This document shows positions 1 to 7,800 of a stretch of 13,587 nucleotides of DNA, piece after piece. The stretch is from JANOYC01 sp031428675 (GTDB taxonomy: Bacteria > Actinomycetota > Actinomycetes > Actinomycetales > Microbacteriaceae): positions 1-13,587 of the forward strand of contig JANOYC010000049.1 in assembly GCA_031428675.1 (NCBI GenBank), written 5' to 3'. Position numbers and translations under genes: made by a program. Within the stretch, counting starts at the first letter, position 1, and each line of letters begins with the position of its first letter. Under the pieces are notes generated by a model that was given only the letters and a program-made list of their open reading frames with translations, had not been told where the DNA came from and ran no database searches.

Positions 1-972
1 GAGGCCGGGCTCAGCGAGATTGCCGTCGGTGGCATTGTCACGGCATCCATGAATCCGACCGCGACCGGGTCGGTCGTCATCGACGAGAAGACCCTCTCGA
101 TCTACATCGCCGATGCCAAAGCTCCCACCACGATCGGCGAACTGCGCGCGTTCGAGGTTCCCACCGCTCGAGGGATCATGTTGCTGAGCGATCTCGCGAC
201 CGTTGAGCAGGTCAACGGACCGTCGAGCATCACCACGATCAAGGCGCTCCGTAGCGCGACGGTGAGCGTAACGCCGAAGACCGACGACGTGGGCACTGCC
301 TCGGCAGAGGTGCGAGCCGCGGTCGACGAAACGCCGCTTCCGGCCGGCGCCGATGCCGCACTCGGCGGTGTGACCGCACAGCAGGCTGATTCCTTCGCGC
401 AGCTCGGCTTCGCGCTTCTTGCGGCGATCCTGATCGTGTACGTCGTCATGGTGGCAACGTTCAAGAGTCTTCGCCAGCCACTGCTTCTGCTGGTGTCGGT
501 GCCCTTTGCCGCGACCGGGGCGATCCTCCTTCAGGTGGTGTCCGGCATCCCGCTCGGCGTGCCGTCGCTCATCGGCGTGCTCATGCTCATCGGAATCGTG
601 GTGACGAACGCGATCGTGCTCGTCGACCTGGTGAATCAGTACCGGGAGCGCGGCATGACGGTCGGCGATGCCATCATTCACGGCGCTAGTCGACGGCTTC
701 GCCCGATTCTGATGACAGCGCTCGCGACGATCTTCGCGCTGGTGCCCCTCGGAATCGGTATCACCGGACAGGGCGGCTTCATCTCCCAGCCGCTCGCGAT
801 CATCGTGATCGGCGGTCTTGTTTCGTCGACGTTCCTCACGCTCGTCGTGCTGCCGGTGCTGTATTACCTGGTCGAGGGCGCCAGCGAGCGCCGCAACGGC
901 AACGGAAAGAAGGCATCCGCTGTCGAGGCTGCCGAGACTGCCGCGCTTCACGCGGCCGACCCCTCGATCTAG
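1..972 (+). CDS. RND-family efflux transporter permease, C-terminal part (5' end outside window)
   Basis: The reading frame is open from base 1 to a TAG at 970-972, giving 323 residues of a protein whose start lies upstream; the ATG at 49 is internal. The first 120 or so residues look like the end of the second periplasmic/porter-type domain. They are followed by a block of hydrophobic helices typical of the last five membrane segments of HAE1/AcrB-like pumps. The most diagnostic stretch is VPSLIGVLMLIGIVVTNAIV, then LVDLVNQYRERG and GASRRLRPILMTAL, matching the conserved RND signature in the second half of the pump. The C-terminus is a short charged, Ala-rich tail. The likely role is proton-driven export of drugs, lipids or metabolites from the cytoplasmic membrane; the substrate cannot be read. 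It converges on the acetyltransferase gene with only 9 bp between the stop codons and no hairpin terminator. Confidence 0.9.
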   Translation, partial: EAGLSEIAVGGIVTASMNPTATGSVVIDEKTLSIYIADAKAPTTIGELRAFEVPTARGIMLLSDLATVEQVNGPSSITTIKALRSATVSVTPKTDDVGTASAEVRAAVDETPLPAGADAALGGVTAQQADSFAQLGFALLAAILIVYVVMVATFKSLRQPLLLLVSVPFAATGAILLQVVSGIPLGVPSLIGVLMLIGIVVTNAIVLVDLVNQYRERGMTVGDAIIHGASRRLRPILMTALATIFALVPLGIGITGQGGFISQPLAIIVIGGLVSSTFLTLVVLPVLYYLVEGASERRNGNGKKASAVEAAETAALHAADPSI

Positions 973-981
973 AGCCCGAGT

Positions 982-1458
982 TCAGCCACAGTTCGAGGCA
1001 GGGAGCGACTTCTCCATGCACACGCTCAGATCGTCGCCGACGTACTGGCCGAATTTTGGGATGTGGTGATAGCCGTGTCGCGCATACAGTGCGACTGCCG
1101 CAGGTTGCTTGTGGCCTGTTTCCAGGCGAAGCACCCGTACTCCTTGGTTGATCGCGCCCGCCTCGACGGCGTCGAGGAGGGCGGATGCCACGCCGCGACC
1201 GCGCGCGGGCTCGACCACGAACATTCGCTTCACCTCGCCCGTGGCGTCGCGGTTGTCGACGAGTGCGCTCATTCCCACCGCCGTGTGGTCGTCGCGTGCG
1301 ACAAAGACAGTGATGCCGGGTTTCTCGAGTTCATCGACGGTCAACAGGTAACACGAATCCGCGGGGTAGAGCGAGTGGGCATACTCCTCGCTTAAGCGCA
1401 GAAGCTGTTCGACATCGCTCTGGCGCGCGGGCTCGGCGGCGACAGTCACTAACGTCAT
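982..1458 (-). CDS. GNAT-family N-acetyltransferase
   Basis: A 158-residue protein of the usual length for a single GNAT domain, which transfers an acetyl group from acetyl-CoA to an amine. Visible features are EVKRMFVVEP (residues 75-84, strand beta-4) followed by ARGRGVASALL (85-95), the acetyl-CoA pyrophosphate-binding loop (R/Q-x-x-G-x-G/A). LRLETG (110-115) and ALYARHGY (123-130) are the beta-5/alpha-4 hallmarks. The pattern resembles the YsnE-like subgroup, but the substrate is not predictable. The ATG at 1456-1458 overlaps the TGA of the upstream hydrolase gene by four bases (ATGA), so it is probably translated by coupling from the same mRNA. It is cytoplasmic, with no signal peptide or membrane segment. 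Confidence 0.9.
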   Translation of the reverse strand: MTLVTVAAEPARQSDVEQLLRLSEEYAHSLYPADSCYLLTVDELEKPGITVFVARDDHTAVGMSALVDNRDATGEVKRMFVVEPARGRGVASALLDAVEAGAINQGVRVLRLETGHKQPAAVALYARHGYHHIPKFGQYVGDDLSVCMEKSLPASNCG

Positions 1459-2471
1459 GCTGCGGGCGCCGTGTCATCGAGGGTGCGGTGCAGAAACTCC
1501 GCCATGCGGGTATACACCGTGGCGTCCAAAACGCCGATGGAGTGCCGGGCGCCGTCGAGCACGTCGAACTCCGCGTCGATTCCGGATGCGCGAAGCGCGT
1601 CTACGAACGCCGTCGCCTGCTCGAGAGGGATGAGTTCCGACGTCGAGTGCGCAACGTAGAACGGCGGATCCGCGGAATCGATGTGATAAAGCGGCGAGGC
1701 TCGACGAGCCGCTGGACACCGAGCGAGCGACTCACAATTCAGGTAGTCGAGTTGAACTTGTTCGAACGTCGGCGTGAGCCCGCCAAGCAGGCGTCCTGCC
1801 TCGGTGAGATCGACGGGAGGGCTGAGAGCGGCCACGGCTGACACTCGGTCTCCCGCGTTGAGCGACCCCGATCCGGTCGTGCCGAGAAGCGCAACGAGGT
1901 TGGCGCCCGCCGAGCCGCCGAGCGCGCCGATGCGGGCGGGGTCGATCTGGAAGCGTTCGGTCTGCGCTGGTTCGCGCAGCCACCGCAGCGCGGCGGTCAC
2001 ATCATCAATGGCCGCGGGGAACGGCGACCGCGGAGCAACCCGGTAGTTCACCGACACTCCGACGAAGTTCTCTGATGCAAGCCATTCGCACAGGTTGCGC
2101 CAGTGCGGCTCAGCCTTGTCCCCGCGAGCCCAGCTTCCGCCGTGCACGAGGAGCACCGCAGCGCGGGAGTTCACCGTTCCTTCGGCCGAAGCCACGGCAG
2201 CGCCGTCACTCGCACCGTCGCCAGCGACGGTGTCGACGCTTGGTTCCGGCGGGAGGCAGACATCTGCACGAAGGTCGAAGCCACCGGCGAATCCGTATCG
2301 AACGTCGTCGATGACTCGCACGCCCGGGTAGGCGATGATCTCCGGCCACACGGTTCCGGTTTCGGGGGCCGCAACCACGACTTCGGTAGTCGATATTGGC
2401 GCGCATCCGGTGAACAGAATGCCGCTAACGAGAGCGAGCGCGACCGCAGAAAGGCGCAGCGTGCGGCTCAT
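1455..2471 (-). CDS. Lipoprotein alpha/beta hydrolase (esterase/lipase-like)
   Basis: The chosen ATG (2469-2471) gives 338 residues and puts a purine-rich ribosome site (GGGAAGAAGAGA) just upstream. It also gives a clean lipoprotein signal: basic n-region, hydrophobic core and lipobox LFTGC with lipidated Cys23. An in-frame start at 2543 would add 24 basic residues ahead of the signal and is less likely. The fold is that of COG0657-type esterases: oxyanion loop HGGSW (110-114), nucleophile elbow GGSAG with Ser187, and C-terminal histidine in GARHS (His310). The usual catalytic Asp position is Ser278, followed by Glu279. An Ala/Gly/Asp/Ser-rich insert (about residues 77-101) sits before the oxyanion strand. 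It is probably anchored outside the cytoplasmic membrane and hydrolyses an ester or amide; the substrate is unknown. It is the first gene of a two-gene unit with the acetyltransferase. Confidence 0.88.
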   Translation of the reverse strand: MSRTLRLSAVALALVSGILFTGCAPISTTEVVVAAPETGTVWPEIIAYPGVRVIDDVRYGFAGGFDLRADVCLPPEPSVDTVAGDGASDGAAVASAEGTVNSRAAVLLVHGGSWARGDKAEPHWRNLCEWLASENFVGVSVNYRVAPRSPFPAAIDDVTAALRWLREPAQTERFQIDPARIGALGGSAGANLVALLGTTGSGSLNAGDRVSAVAALSPPVDLTEAGRLLGGLTPTFEQVQLDYLNCESLARCPAARRASPLYHIDSADPPFYVAHSTSELIPLEQATAFVDALRASGIDAEFDVLDGARHSIGVLDATVYTRMAEFLHRTLDDTAPAA

Positions 2472-2740
2472 CCGTTGTCTCTTCTTCCCGCGGTTTCCGT
2501 GCGCTTTCGGGCGCAATGCAGTAACGTTTACCAGTCGGCTCAAGACAGCGCGGTACTAACGCGTATGGGTTTGTAAGTCTTGCGGGCCGGTTTCACCAGC
2601 AATCGGCTGGTGGATTTCACACGATTGTATGTGACGGCCTCGGTCAATGACTGCCCGGGTTCTGTAGTGCTGTGCGCGATTCTGTGCGCACGTTCGTGCT
2701 GCGACCTCACGCACACCTTTGATACAACCCGGAAAGAGCC
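2472..2740. promoter_or_regulatory. Divergent intergenic region between hydrolase and RNA helicase genes
   Basis: These 269 bp must hold the promoters of both the minus-strand hydrolase unit and the plus-strand helicase. I see no convincing -35/-10 pair on either strand. On the helicase side there is a small perfect hairpin (2594-2612) and a weaker one around 2670-2692 (GTGCGC pairing with GCGCAC). A ribosome site GGAAAGAG (2731-2738) lies before the helicase ATG. On the hydrolase side, GTAACGTTTAC (about 2520-2531) is a near-palindrome with an AACGTT core that could be an operator; this is speculative. TTG- and ATG-initiated frames crossing this stretch look like composition-driven shadows. 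Confidence 0.45.
2594..2612 (+). other. Small hairpin in the helicase 5' leader
   Basis: CACCAGC (2594-2600) and GCTGGTG (2606-2612) form a perfect 7-bp stem around a 5-base AATCG loop, about 130 bp before the helicase ATG. If the transcript starts upstream of it, the hairpin lies in the 5' untranslated leader, as seen for some cold-shock helicase mRNAs. It has no following T-run, so it is not an obvious terminator for plus-strand transcription. Function is inferred only. Confidence 0.35.
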
Positions 2741-4669
2741 ATGCCTCCCTTCAATAAATCCACGCCCAAACGCGGCGCATCATCAGACGGCCCGCGCAAA
2801 GCCGGCAGCAAGAGCCCCAACCACCGCGGATTCCGCGCCGACGAGGCACCGAAGAAACAACGCTGGAATGCGGATGACCGCGCGAAGCGCACCGGCGACC
2901 GCCCGGTCCGCGACGGCGGCCGCCCGGATTGGACTCCTCGAGAGAAGCCGGCCCGCGGCGATCGTCCTGCCTACGGAGATCGTCCCGCCTACGGAGATCG
3001 CAACCCTCGCGCCGAACGTCCCGCCTACGGTGACCGTCCGCAGCGGGCAGAGCGCAGCGAGCGTCCGTCTTACGGCGACCGTCCCGCGCGCCCGGCATAT
3101 GGCAATCGCTCTGAGCGTCCCGTTTACGGCGACCGTCCGCAGCGCCCGTCGTACGGCGAGCGCACCGAGCGTCCGTCTTACGGTGACCGTCCGCAGCGCA
3201 CCGAGCGCACCGAGCGCACCGAGCGTCCGTCTTACGGCGACCGTCCGCAGCGCCCGTCCTACGGCGAGCGTGCCGAGCGTGCGCCGCGCACCGAGCGTGC
3301 CGAGCGCGCGCCCCGCACGGACTTCGGCGACCGTCCGCGCCGTGACTTCAGTGAGCGCGCCCCGCGCCGCGATTTCAGCGAAAAGGCACCGCGTCGCGAC
3401 AGCACCTTCTACCCGAATCGTGACGAGACCAGCCGCTTCGCTCCGCAAGACGACGTCGTGCTTGAGCGTCTCGAAGCCGAAGCCATCCTGGCGACGGATG
3501 TCGAGGGCGTCTCTTTCGCTGATCTTGGTCTCGGTGGCAACATAACTCGCGCGCTAGCCGAACTCGGAGCGGAGCACCCGTTCCCGATCCAGGCGGCAAC
3601 GATTCCGGATGTGCTCGCCGGCAAGGACGTTCTCGGGCGCGGCAAGACCGGCTCGGGCAAGACCATCGCGTTTGGCGCGCCGCTCGTCGAGCGTCTCATG
3701 GAGAACAATGGTGGCAAGAACCGTCAGATGGGACGCAACCCGCGCGCGCTCATCCTCGCCCCGACGCGCGAGCTCGCCCTGCAGATCGACCGCACGGTGC
3801 AGCCCATCGCCCGGGCCGTCGGTCTCTTCACGACGCAGATCTACGGCGGCGTTCCCCAGCATCGCCAGGTGGGCGCGCTTCAGCGTGGCGTAGACATCAT
3901 TGTCGGCACGCCGGGTCGCATCGAAGACCTCATCGAACAGGGCCGCCTCGATCTGAGCGACGTGATCATCACGGTGCTCGACGAAGCCGACCACATGTGC
4001 GATCTCGGCTTCCTGGAGCCGGTGCAGCGCATCCTTCGCGAGACGCACCCCGACGGGCAGAAGCTCCTGTTCTCGGCAACCCTCGACAAGGGCGTCGCGA
4101 CGCTCGTCAACGAGTTTCTGCCGACGCCGGCCGTGCACGAAGTGGCCGGAGAAGACCAGGCATCGTCGACGATCGACCACCGCGTTCTCCTGATCGAGCA
4201 ACGCGACAAGCGCTCGATCATTGAGCAGCTCGCGGCCGGTTCGGGCAAGACCCTCGTGTTCACGCGCACGCGGGCGTTCGCCGAAGAACTCTCCGACCAG
4301 TTGGAAGACGCTGGCATCCCGGCCACGAGTCTGCACGGCGACCTCAACCAGTCGCGCCGCACCCGCAACCTCAGCCTGCTCACGAGCGGACGGGTCAACG
4401 TGCTCGTCGCCACCGACGTCGCCGCGCGCGGCATCCACGTCGATGACATCTCGCTCGTGATTCAGGCGGATGCGCCGGAAGAGTATAAGACGTACCTTCA
4501 CCGCGCGGGTCGCACCGGCCGCGCTGGCAAGCAGGGCACCGTCGTTACTCTCGTGGGCCGCAACCGCCGTCGCAAGATGGACGAGCTGCTTGGCCGCGCA
4601 GAGATCGACGCCACGGTCAGCAACGTCGTTCCCGGCGACGAACTGCTGAACGAGCTCGCGGCCCTGTAG
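2741..4669 (+). CDS. DEAD-box ATP-dependent RNA helicase with long disordered N-terminal arm
   Basis: The 642-residue protein starts at ATG 2741 behind GGAAAGAG. The helicase core carries all expected motifs: Q motif FPIQ (281-284), motif I GKTGSGKT (301-308), Ia PTREL (341-345), GG (369-370), TPGR (390-393), motif II DEAD (414-417), motif III SAT (445-447), motif IV around 504-511, motif V ATDVAARGIH (557-566) and motif VI HRAGRTGR (587-594). Residues 1-230 are low-complexity, rich in Arg, Asp/Glu, Pro and Tyr, with ten YG(D/N/E)R modules at 78-177 and then DFGDR/DFSER/DFSEK variants. Such helicases unwind or remodel RNA in cold adaptation, ribosome assembly and mRNA decay. The arm is on the N-terminal side, whereas many bacterial RhlE-like proteins carry theirs at the C-terminus. 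The C-terminus here ends soon after the core. Exact orthology (RhlE, CshA, DeaD) is not settled. A terminator follows 13 bp after the stop. Confidence 0.95.
   Translation: MPPFNKSTPKRGASSDGPRKAGSKSPNHRGFRADEAPKKQRWNADDRAKRTGDRPVRDGGRPDWTPREKPARGDRPAYGDRPAYGDRNPRAERPAYGDRPQRAERSERPSYGDRPARPAYGNRSERPVYGDRPQRPSYGERTERPSYGDRPQRTERTERTERPSYGDRPQRPSYGERAERAPRTERAERAPRTDFGDRPRRDFSERAPRRDFSEKAPRRDSTFYPNRDETSRFAPQDDVVLERLEAEAILATDVEGVSFADLGLGGNITRALAELGAEHPFPIQAATIPDVLAGKDVLGRGKTGSGKTIAFGAPLVERLMENNGGKNRQMGRNPRALILAPTRELALQIDRTVQPIARAVGLFTTQIYGGVPQHRQVGALQRGVDIIVGTPGRIEDLIEQGRLDLSDVIITVLDEADHMCDLGFLEPVQRILRETHPDGQKLLFSATLDKGVATLVNEFLPTPAVHEVAGEDQASSTIDHRVLLIEQRDKRSIIEQLAAGSGKTLVFTRTRAFAEELSDQLEDAGIPATSLHGDLNQSRRTRNLSLLTSGRVNVLVATDVAARGIHVDDISLVIQADAPEEYKTYLHRAGRTGRAGKQGTVVTLVGRNRRRKMDELLGRAEIDATVSNVVPGDELLNELAAL
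2963..3271 (+). repeat. Coding repeat tract: ten YG(D/N/E)R modules
   Basis: Within the helicase gene, Tyr residues of YG(D/N/E)R fall at 78, 84, 96, 111, 120, 129, 138, 147, 165 and 174. Every spacing is a multiple of three residues, most often nine. The commonest unit reads RPSYGDRPQ. The pattern suggests growth by 9-, 18- or 27-bp in-frame steps. Because all units keep the frame, this is a protein repeat, not a CRISPR or intergenic array. Confidence 0.85.
3197..3223 (+). repeat. Perfect 9-bp tandem repeat, three copies
   Basis: CGCACCGAG occurs three times in a row, encoding Arg-Thr-Glu repeats (residues 153-161) within the helicase arm. The identical copies are the kind of sequence that gains or loses units by replication slippage while keeping the reading frame. 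Confidence 0.85.
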
Positions 4670-4682
4670 CCCCGGCACTCGC

Positions 4683-4717
4683 AACGCCCCGTCGCCTAGC
4701 TCAGGCGGCGGGGCGTT
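4683..4717 (+). terminator. Strong hairpin terminator after the helicase gene
   Basis: AACGCCCCGTCGCC (4683-4696) pairs with GGCGGCGGGGCGTT (4704-4717) across a 7-base loop, giving a 14-bp stem with one G-U pair. It starts 13 bp after the helicase stop. There is no long T-tract, which is usual for actinobacterial terminators. It isolates metH from the helicase transcript. Confidence 0.85.
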
Positions 4718-4746
4718 CGTGCGCCCACCGCGAGCGACAACCCCGT

Positions 4747-4752
4747 TAAACT
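4747..4752 (+). promoter_or_regulatory. Candidate -10 element for metH
   Basis: TAAACT fits the TANNNT actinobacterial -10 form. Transcription from it would begin about at the in-frame GTG 4758, giving either a leaderless mRNA from that GTG or a leader of about 57 bases before the ATG at 4815. No clear -35 box is seen. Confidence 0.4.
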
Positions 4753-4814
4753 AAGTCGTGCAAAACGACGTCGAGTCCGCGACATCCTCAGGTTCTGACG
4801 GGGGTGGCGCGGTG

Positions 4815-7800
4815 ATGCCCGAGCGATCGGCCGATCTGTTGGCGACCGTCGGCAATCGCGTCGTCATCGCTGACGGCGCCATGGGCACGATGCTGCAACA
4901 GGCTGAGCTCACCCTCGACGATTTTCTGCAGCTCGAGGGGTGCAACGAAATTCTCAACGTCACGCGCCCTGACGTGCTCGCTGCGATTCACGCGGCATAT
5001 CTCGACACCGGCGTCGACGCGATCGAGACAAACACATTCGGCGCCAACTGGTCGAACCTCTCCGACTACGGCATCGAAGATCGCATTGAAGAACTGGCGC
5101 GGGCAGGTGCCGAGATCGCTCGCGCGGCCGTCGCCAGGGCTGAGGCGGCCGACGGGCGTCGGCGTTGGGTGCTGGGCGCGATTGGTCCCGGCACCAAGCT
5201 GCCGAGTCTTGGCCATACGACGTATGCGTTTCTCAAAGAAACCTTTGCCGAGCAAGCTCGCGGATTGATCCTTGGCGGCGCCGACGCCCTGCTCGTCGAG
5301 ACCGCCCAAGACCTGTTGCAGGCCAAATCAGCGATCAACGGTTGCAAGGCTGCGATAGCCGAACTGGGCATCCGACTGCCGATCTTCGTCGAAGTCACGG
5401 TGGAGACGACCGGCACGATGCTCATGGGCAGCGAGATCGCGGCGGCCCTGACGACGCTTGAGCCACTCGGGATCGACATGATCGGGCTCAACTGCGCCAC
5501 CGGCCCCGCTGAGATGAGCGAGCATCTGCGCCACTTGTCGAAGTACGCGAAGGTGCCGGTCATGTGCATGCCCAACGCGGGCCTGCCCGTGCTCACGGCT
5601 GACGGTGCCAGCTATCCGCTCACTCCCGAAGAACTCGCGACCGCACACGAGCAGTTTGTCAAAGAATTCGGGCTGGGCCTTGTCGGCGGCTGTTGTGGAA
5701 CAACGCCGGAGCACCTCAAGGCCGTGGTCGATCGACTCGGCGGCACTCGCACCCTCACGCGCACGGTCGAAAGCGAACCCGGGGTGGCGAGCCTCTATCA
5801 GCACGTCGCTTTCCACCAGGATGCGTCGTACCTCGCGATCGGCGAGCGCACGAACGCCAACGGCTCGATCGCGTTCCGCCAAGCGATGCTCGAGGAACGC
5901 TGGGACGACTGTGTCGACATCGCCCGCAACCAGACTCGCGAGGGCGCCCACCTGCTCGACGTGTGCATCGACTACGTCGGCCGAGACGGTGTCGCCGACA
6001 TGCGCGAAGTGGTGTCGCGACTGGCGAGCGCTTCGACGTTGCCGCTCGTGATCGACTCGACCGAGCCCGCGGTGTTGCAAGCGGGCATGGAACTGATCGG
6101 CGGCCGGCCGGTGGTCAATTCGGTGAACTTCGAAGACGGAGACGGACCCGAATCTCGATTCGGCAAAATCATGCCCCTCGTCAAGGAGCACGGGGCCGCG
6201 GTGATCGCGCTGACGATCGATGAGGAAGGTCAGGCTCGCACGGCCGAACACAAGGTGCGCATCGCCACCCGGCTCGTCGACGCGCTCGTCAACGACTGGG
6301 GCATGCGCGTCGACGACATCATCGTCGACGCCCTTACCTTCCCGATCGCAACCGGACAGGAGGAGACCCGCCGCGACGCGATCGAAACCATCGATGCGAT
6401 CCGCCAGATCACCGCGAAATACCCGGGCATCCACACCACTCTCGGCGTCTCGAACGTGTCGTTCGGGCTCAACGCGGCGGCGCGCTCCGTGCTCAACTCG
6501 GTGTTCCTGCACGAGGCGGTCGCCGCCGGGCTCGATTCGGCGATCGTGAACGCAGCCAAGATCGTACCGCTCGCTTCGGTGCCCGACGATCGCCGCAAGG
6601 TGGCGCTCGACCTCGTCTGGGACCGTCGCGAGTATGACGCAGACGGCAACCTCAGTTACGATCCACTCGTCGCGATGCTCGATTTGTTCGCAGGAGTCAA
6701 CTCGGCTGCGCTCAAGGATGCCCGGGCCGCCGAACTCGCGCTTCTGCCGGTGGGCGAACGTCTCGAGCGCCGCATCATCGACGGTGAAGCGAAGGGTCTC
6801 GAGGACGACCTCGATCTCGCGCGAGCGGGCGGACTGAGCGCTCTCGACATCGTCAACGTGCACTTGCTCGCGGGCATGCAGGTTGTCGGCGCACGCTTCG
6901 GTAGCGGCGAGATGCAATTGCCCTTCGTGCTGCAATCCGCCGAGGTCATGAAGGCGGCCGTCGCGCTGCTCGAGCCGCACATGGAGAAGTCAGAGGCGGC
7001 CGGAAAGGGCACCATCGTTCTCGGAACCGTGCGCGGCGACGTGCACGACATCGGCAAGAACCTCGTCGACATCATCCTCACCAACAACGGCTACGACGTG
7101 ATCAACATCGGCATCAAACAGCCGATTAGCGAATTCATCCGTGCCGCCGAAGAGCACAACGCCGACGTGATCGGTATGAGCGGGTTGCTCGTGAAGTCCA
7201 CCGTGGTGATGAAGGAGAACCTGCTCGAACTCAGCTCGCGTGGTCTCAGCACGAAGTGGCCGGTGCTTCTCGGAGGCGCCGCGCTCACGCGCACCTACGT
7301 CGAAGACGACCTCGCCGGGATCTTCGACGGCGTGGTTCGCTACGCCCGCGACGCGTTCGAAGGGCTCGCGCTCATGGAGCCGCTTGTTGCTATCGCACGA
7401 GGGGCGGATGCGGCATCCGTCGGTCTGCCACCGCTCAAGAAGCGCATTCACGCGCGCACGACGGTAGACGTCACCGAGCCGGCGAACATGCCAGCTCGCT
7501 CCGACATCGCGTCGGACAATCCTGTGCCAACAGCACCGTTCTGGGGCACCCGGATCGTCAAGGGTCTTGCGCTCGGTGACTATGCCGCGTTCCTCGATGA
7601 ACGCGCGACGTTCATGGGGCAGTGGGGACTCAAACCCAGCCGCGCCGAAGACGGCGCCAGCTATGAAGAGCTTGTCGAGACGGAAGGCCGCCCGCGACTT
7701 CGGTATTGGCTCGACCGGATCCTCGCCGAGGGAATCCTCGACGCGTCTGTCGCGTACGGATACTTCCCGGTCTATTCCGAGGGCAACGACATGGTGGTGG

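Noticed and set aside
973..981. Bidirectional terminator between the RND pump and the acetyltransferase
   Set aside because: Only nine bases separate the two stop codons and no inverted repeat is visible.
2963..3271. CRISPR-like or satellite array
   Set aside because: The repeats are imperfect, lack unique spacers and keep the helicase reading frame throughout.
2783..3448. 221-codon antisense frame across the helicase arm
   Set aside because: The repeat lacks stop codons in several frames, so the frame stays open by composition; the product is low-complexity with no recognisable domain.
2580..3545. 321-codon plus-strand frame over the helicase leader and repeat arm
   Set aside because: It is a shifted reading of the Arg-rich repeat tract, yielding monotonous Ala/Thr/Val/Arg repeats. 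The true frame carries all helicase motifs and a ribosome site.
3554..4684. 376-codon antisense frame inside the helicase core
   Set aside because: It is a shadow of the conserved DEAD-box core with no independent start signal or domain.
5328..6980. 550-codon antisense frame inside metH
   Set aside because: Long antisense frames are expected in GC-rich genes; the product is rich in His/Asp/Arg with no domain, and metH is certain here.
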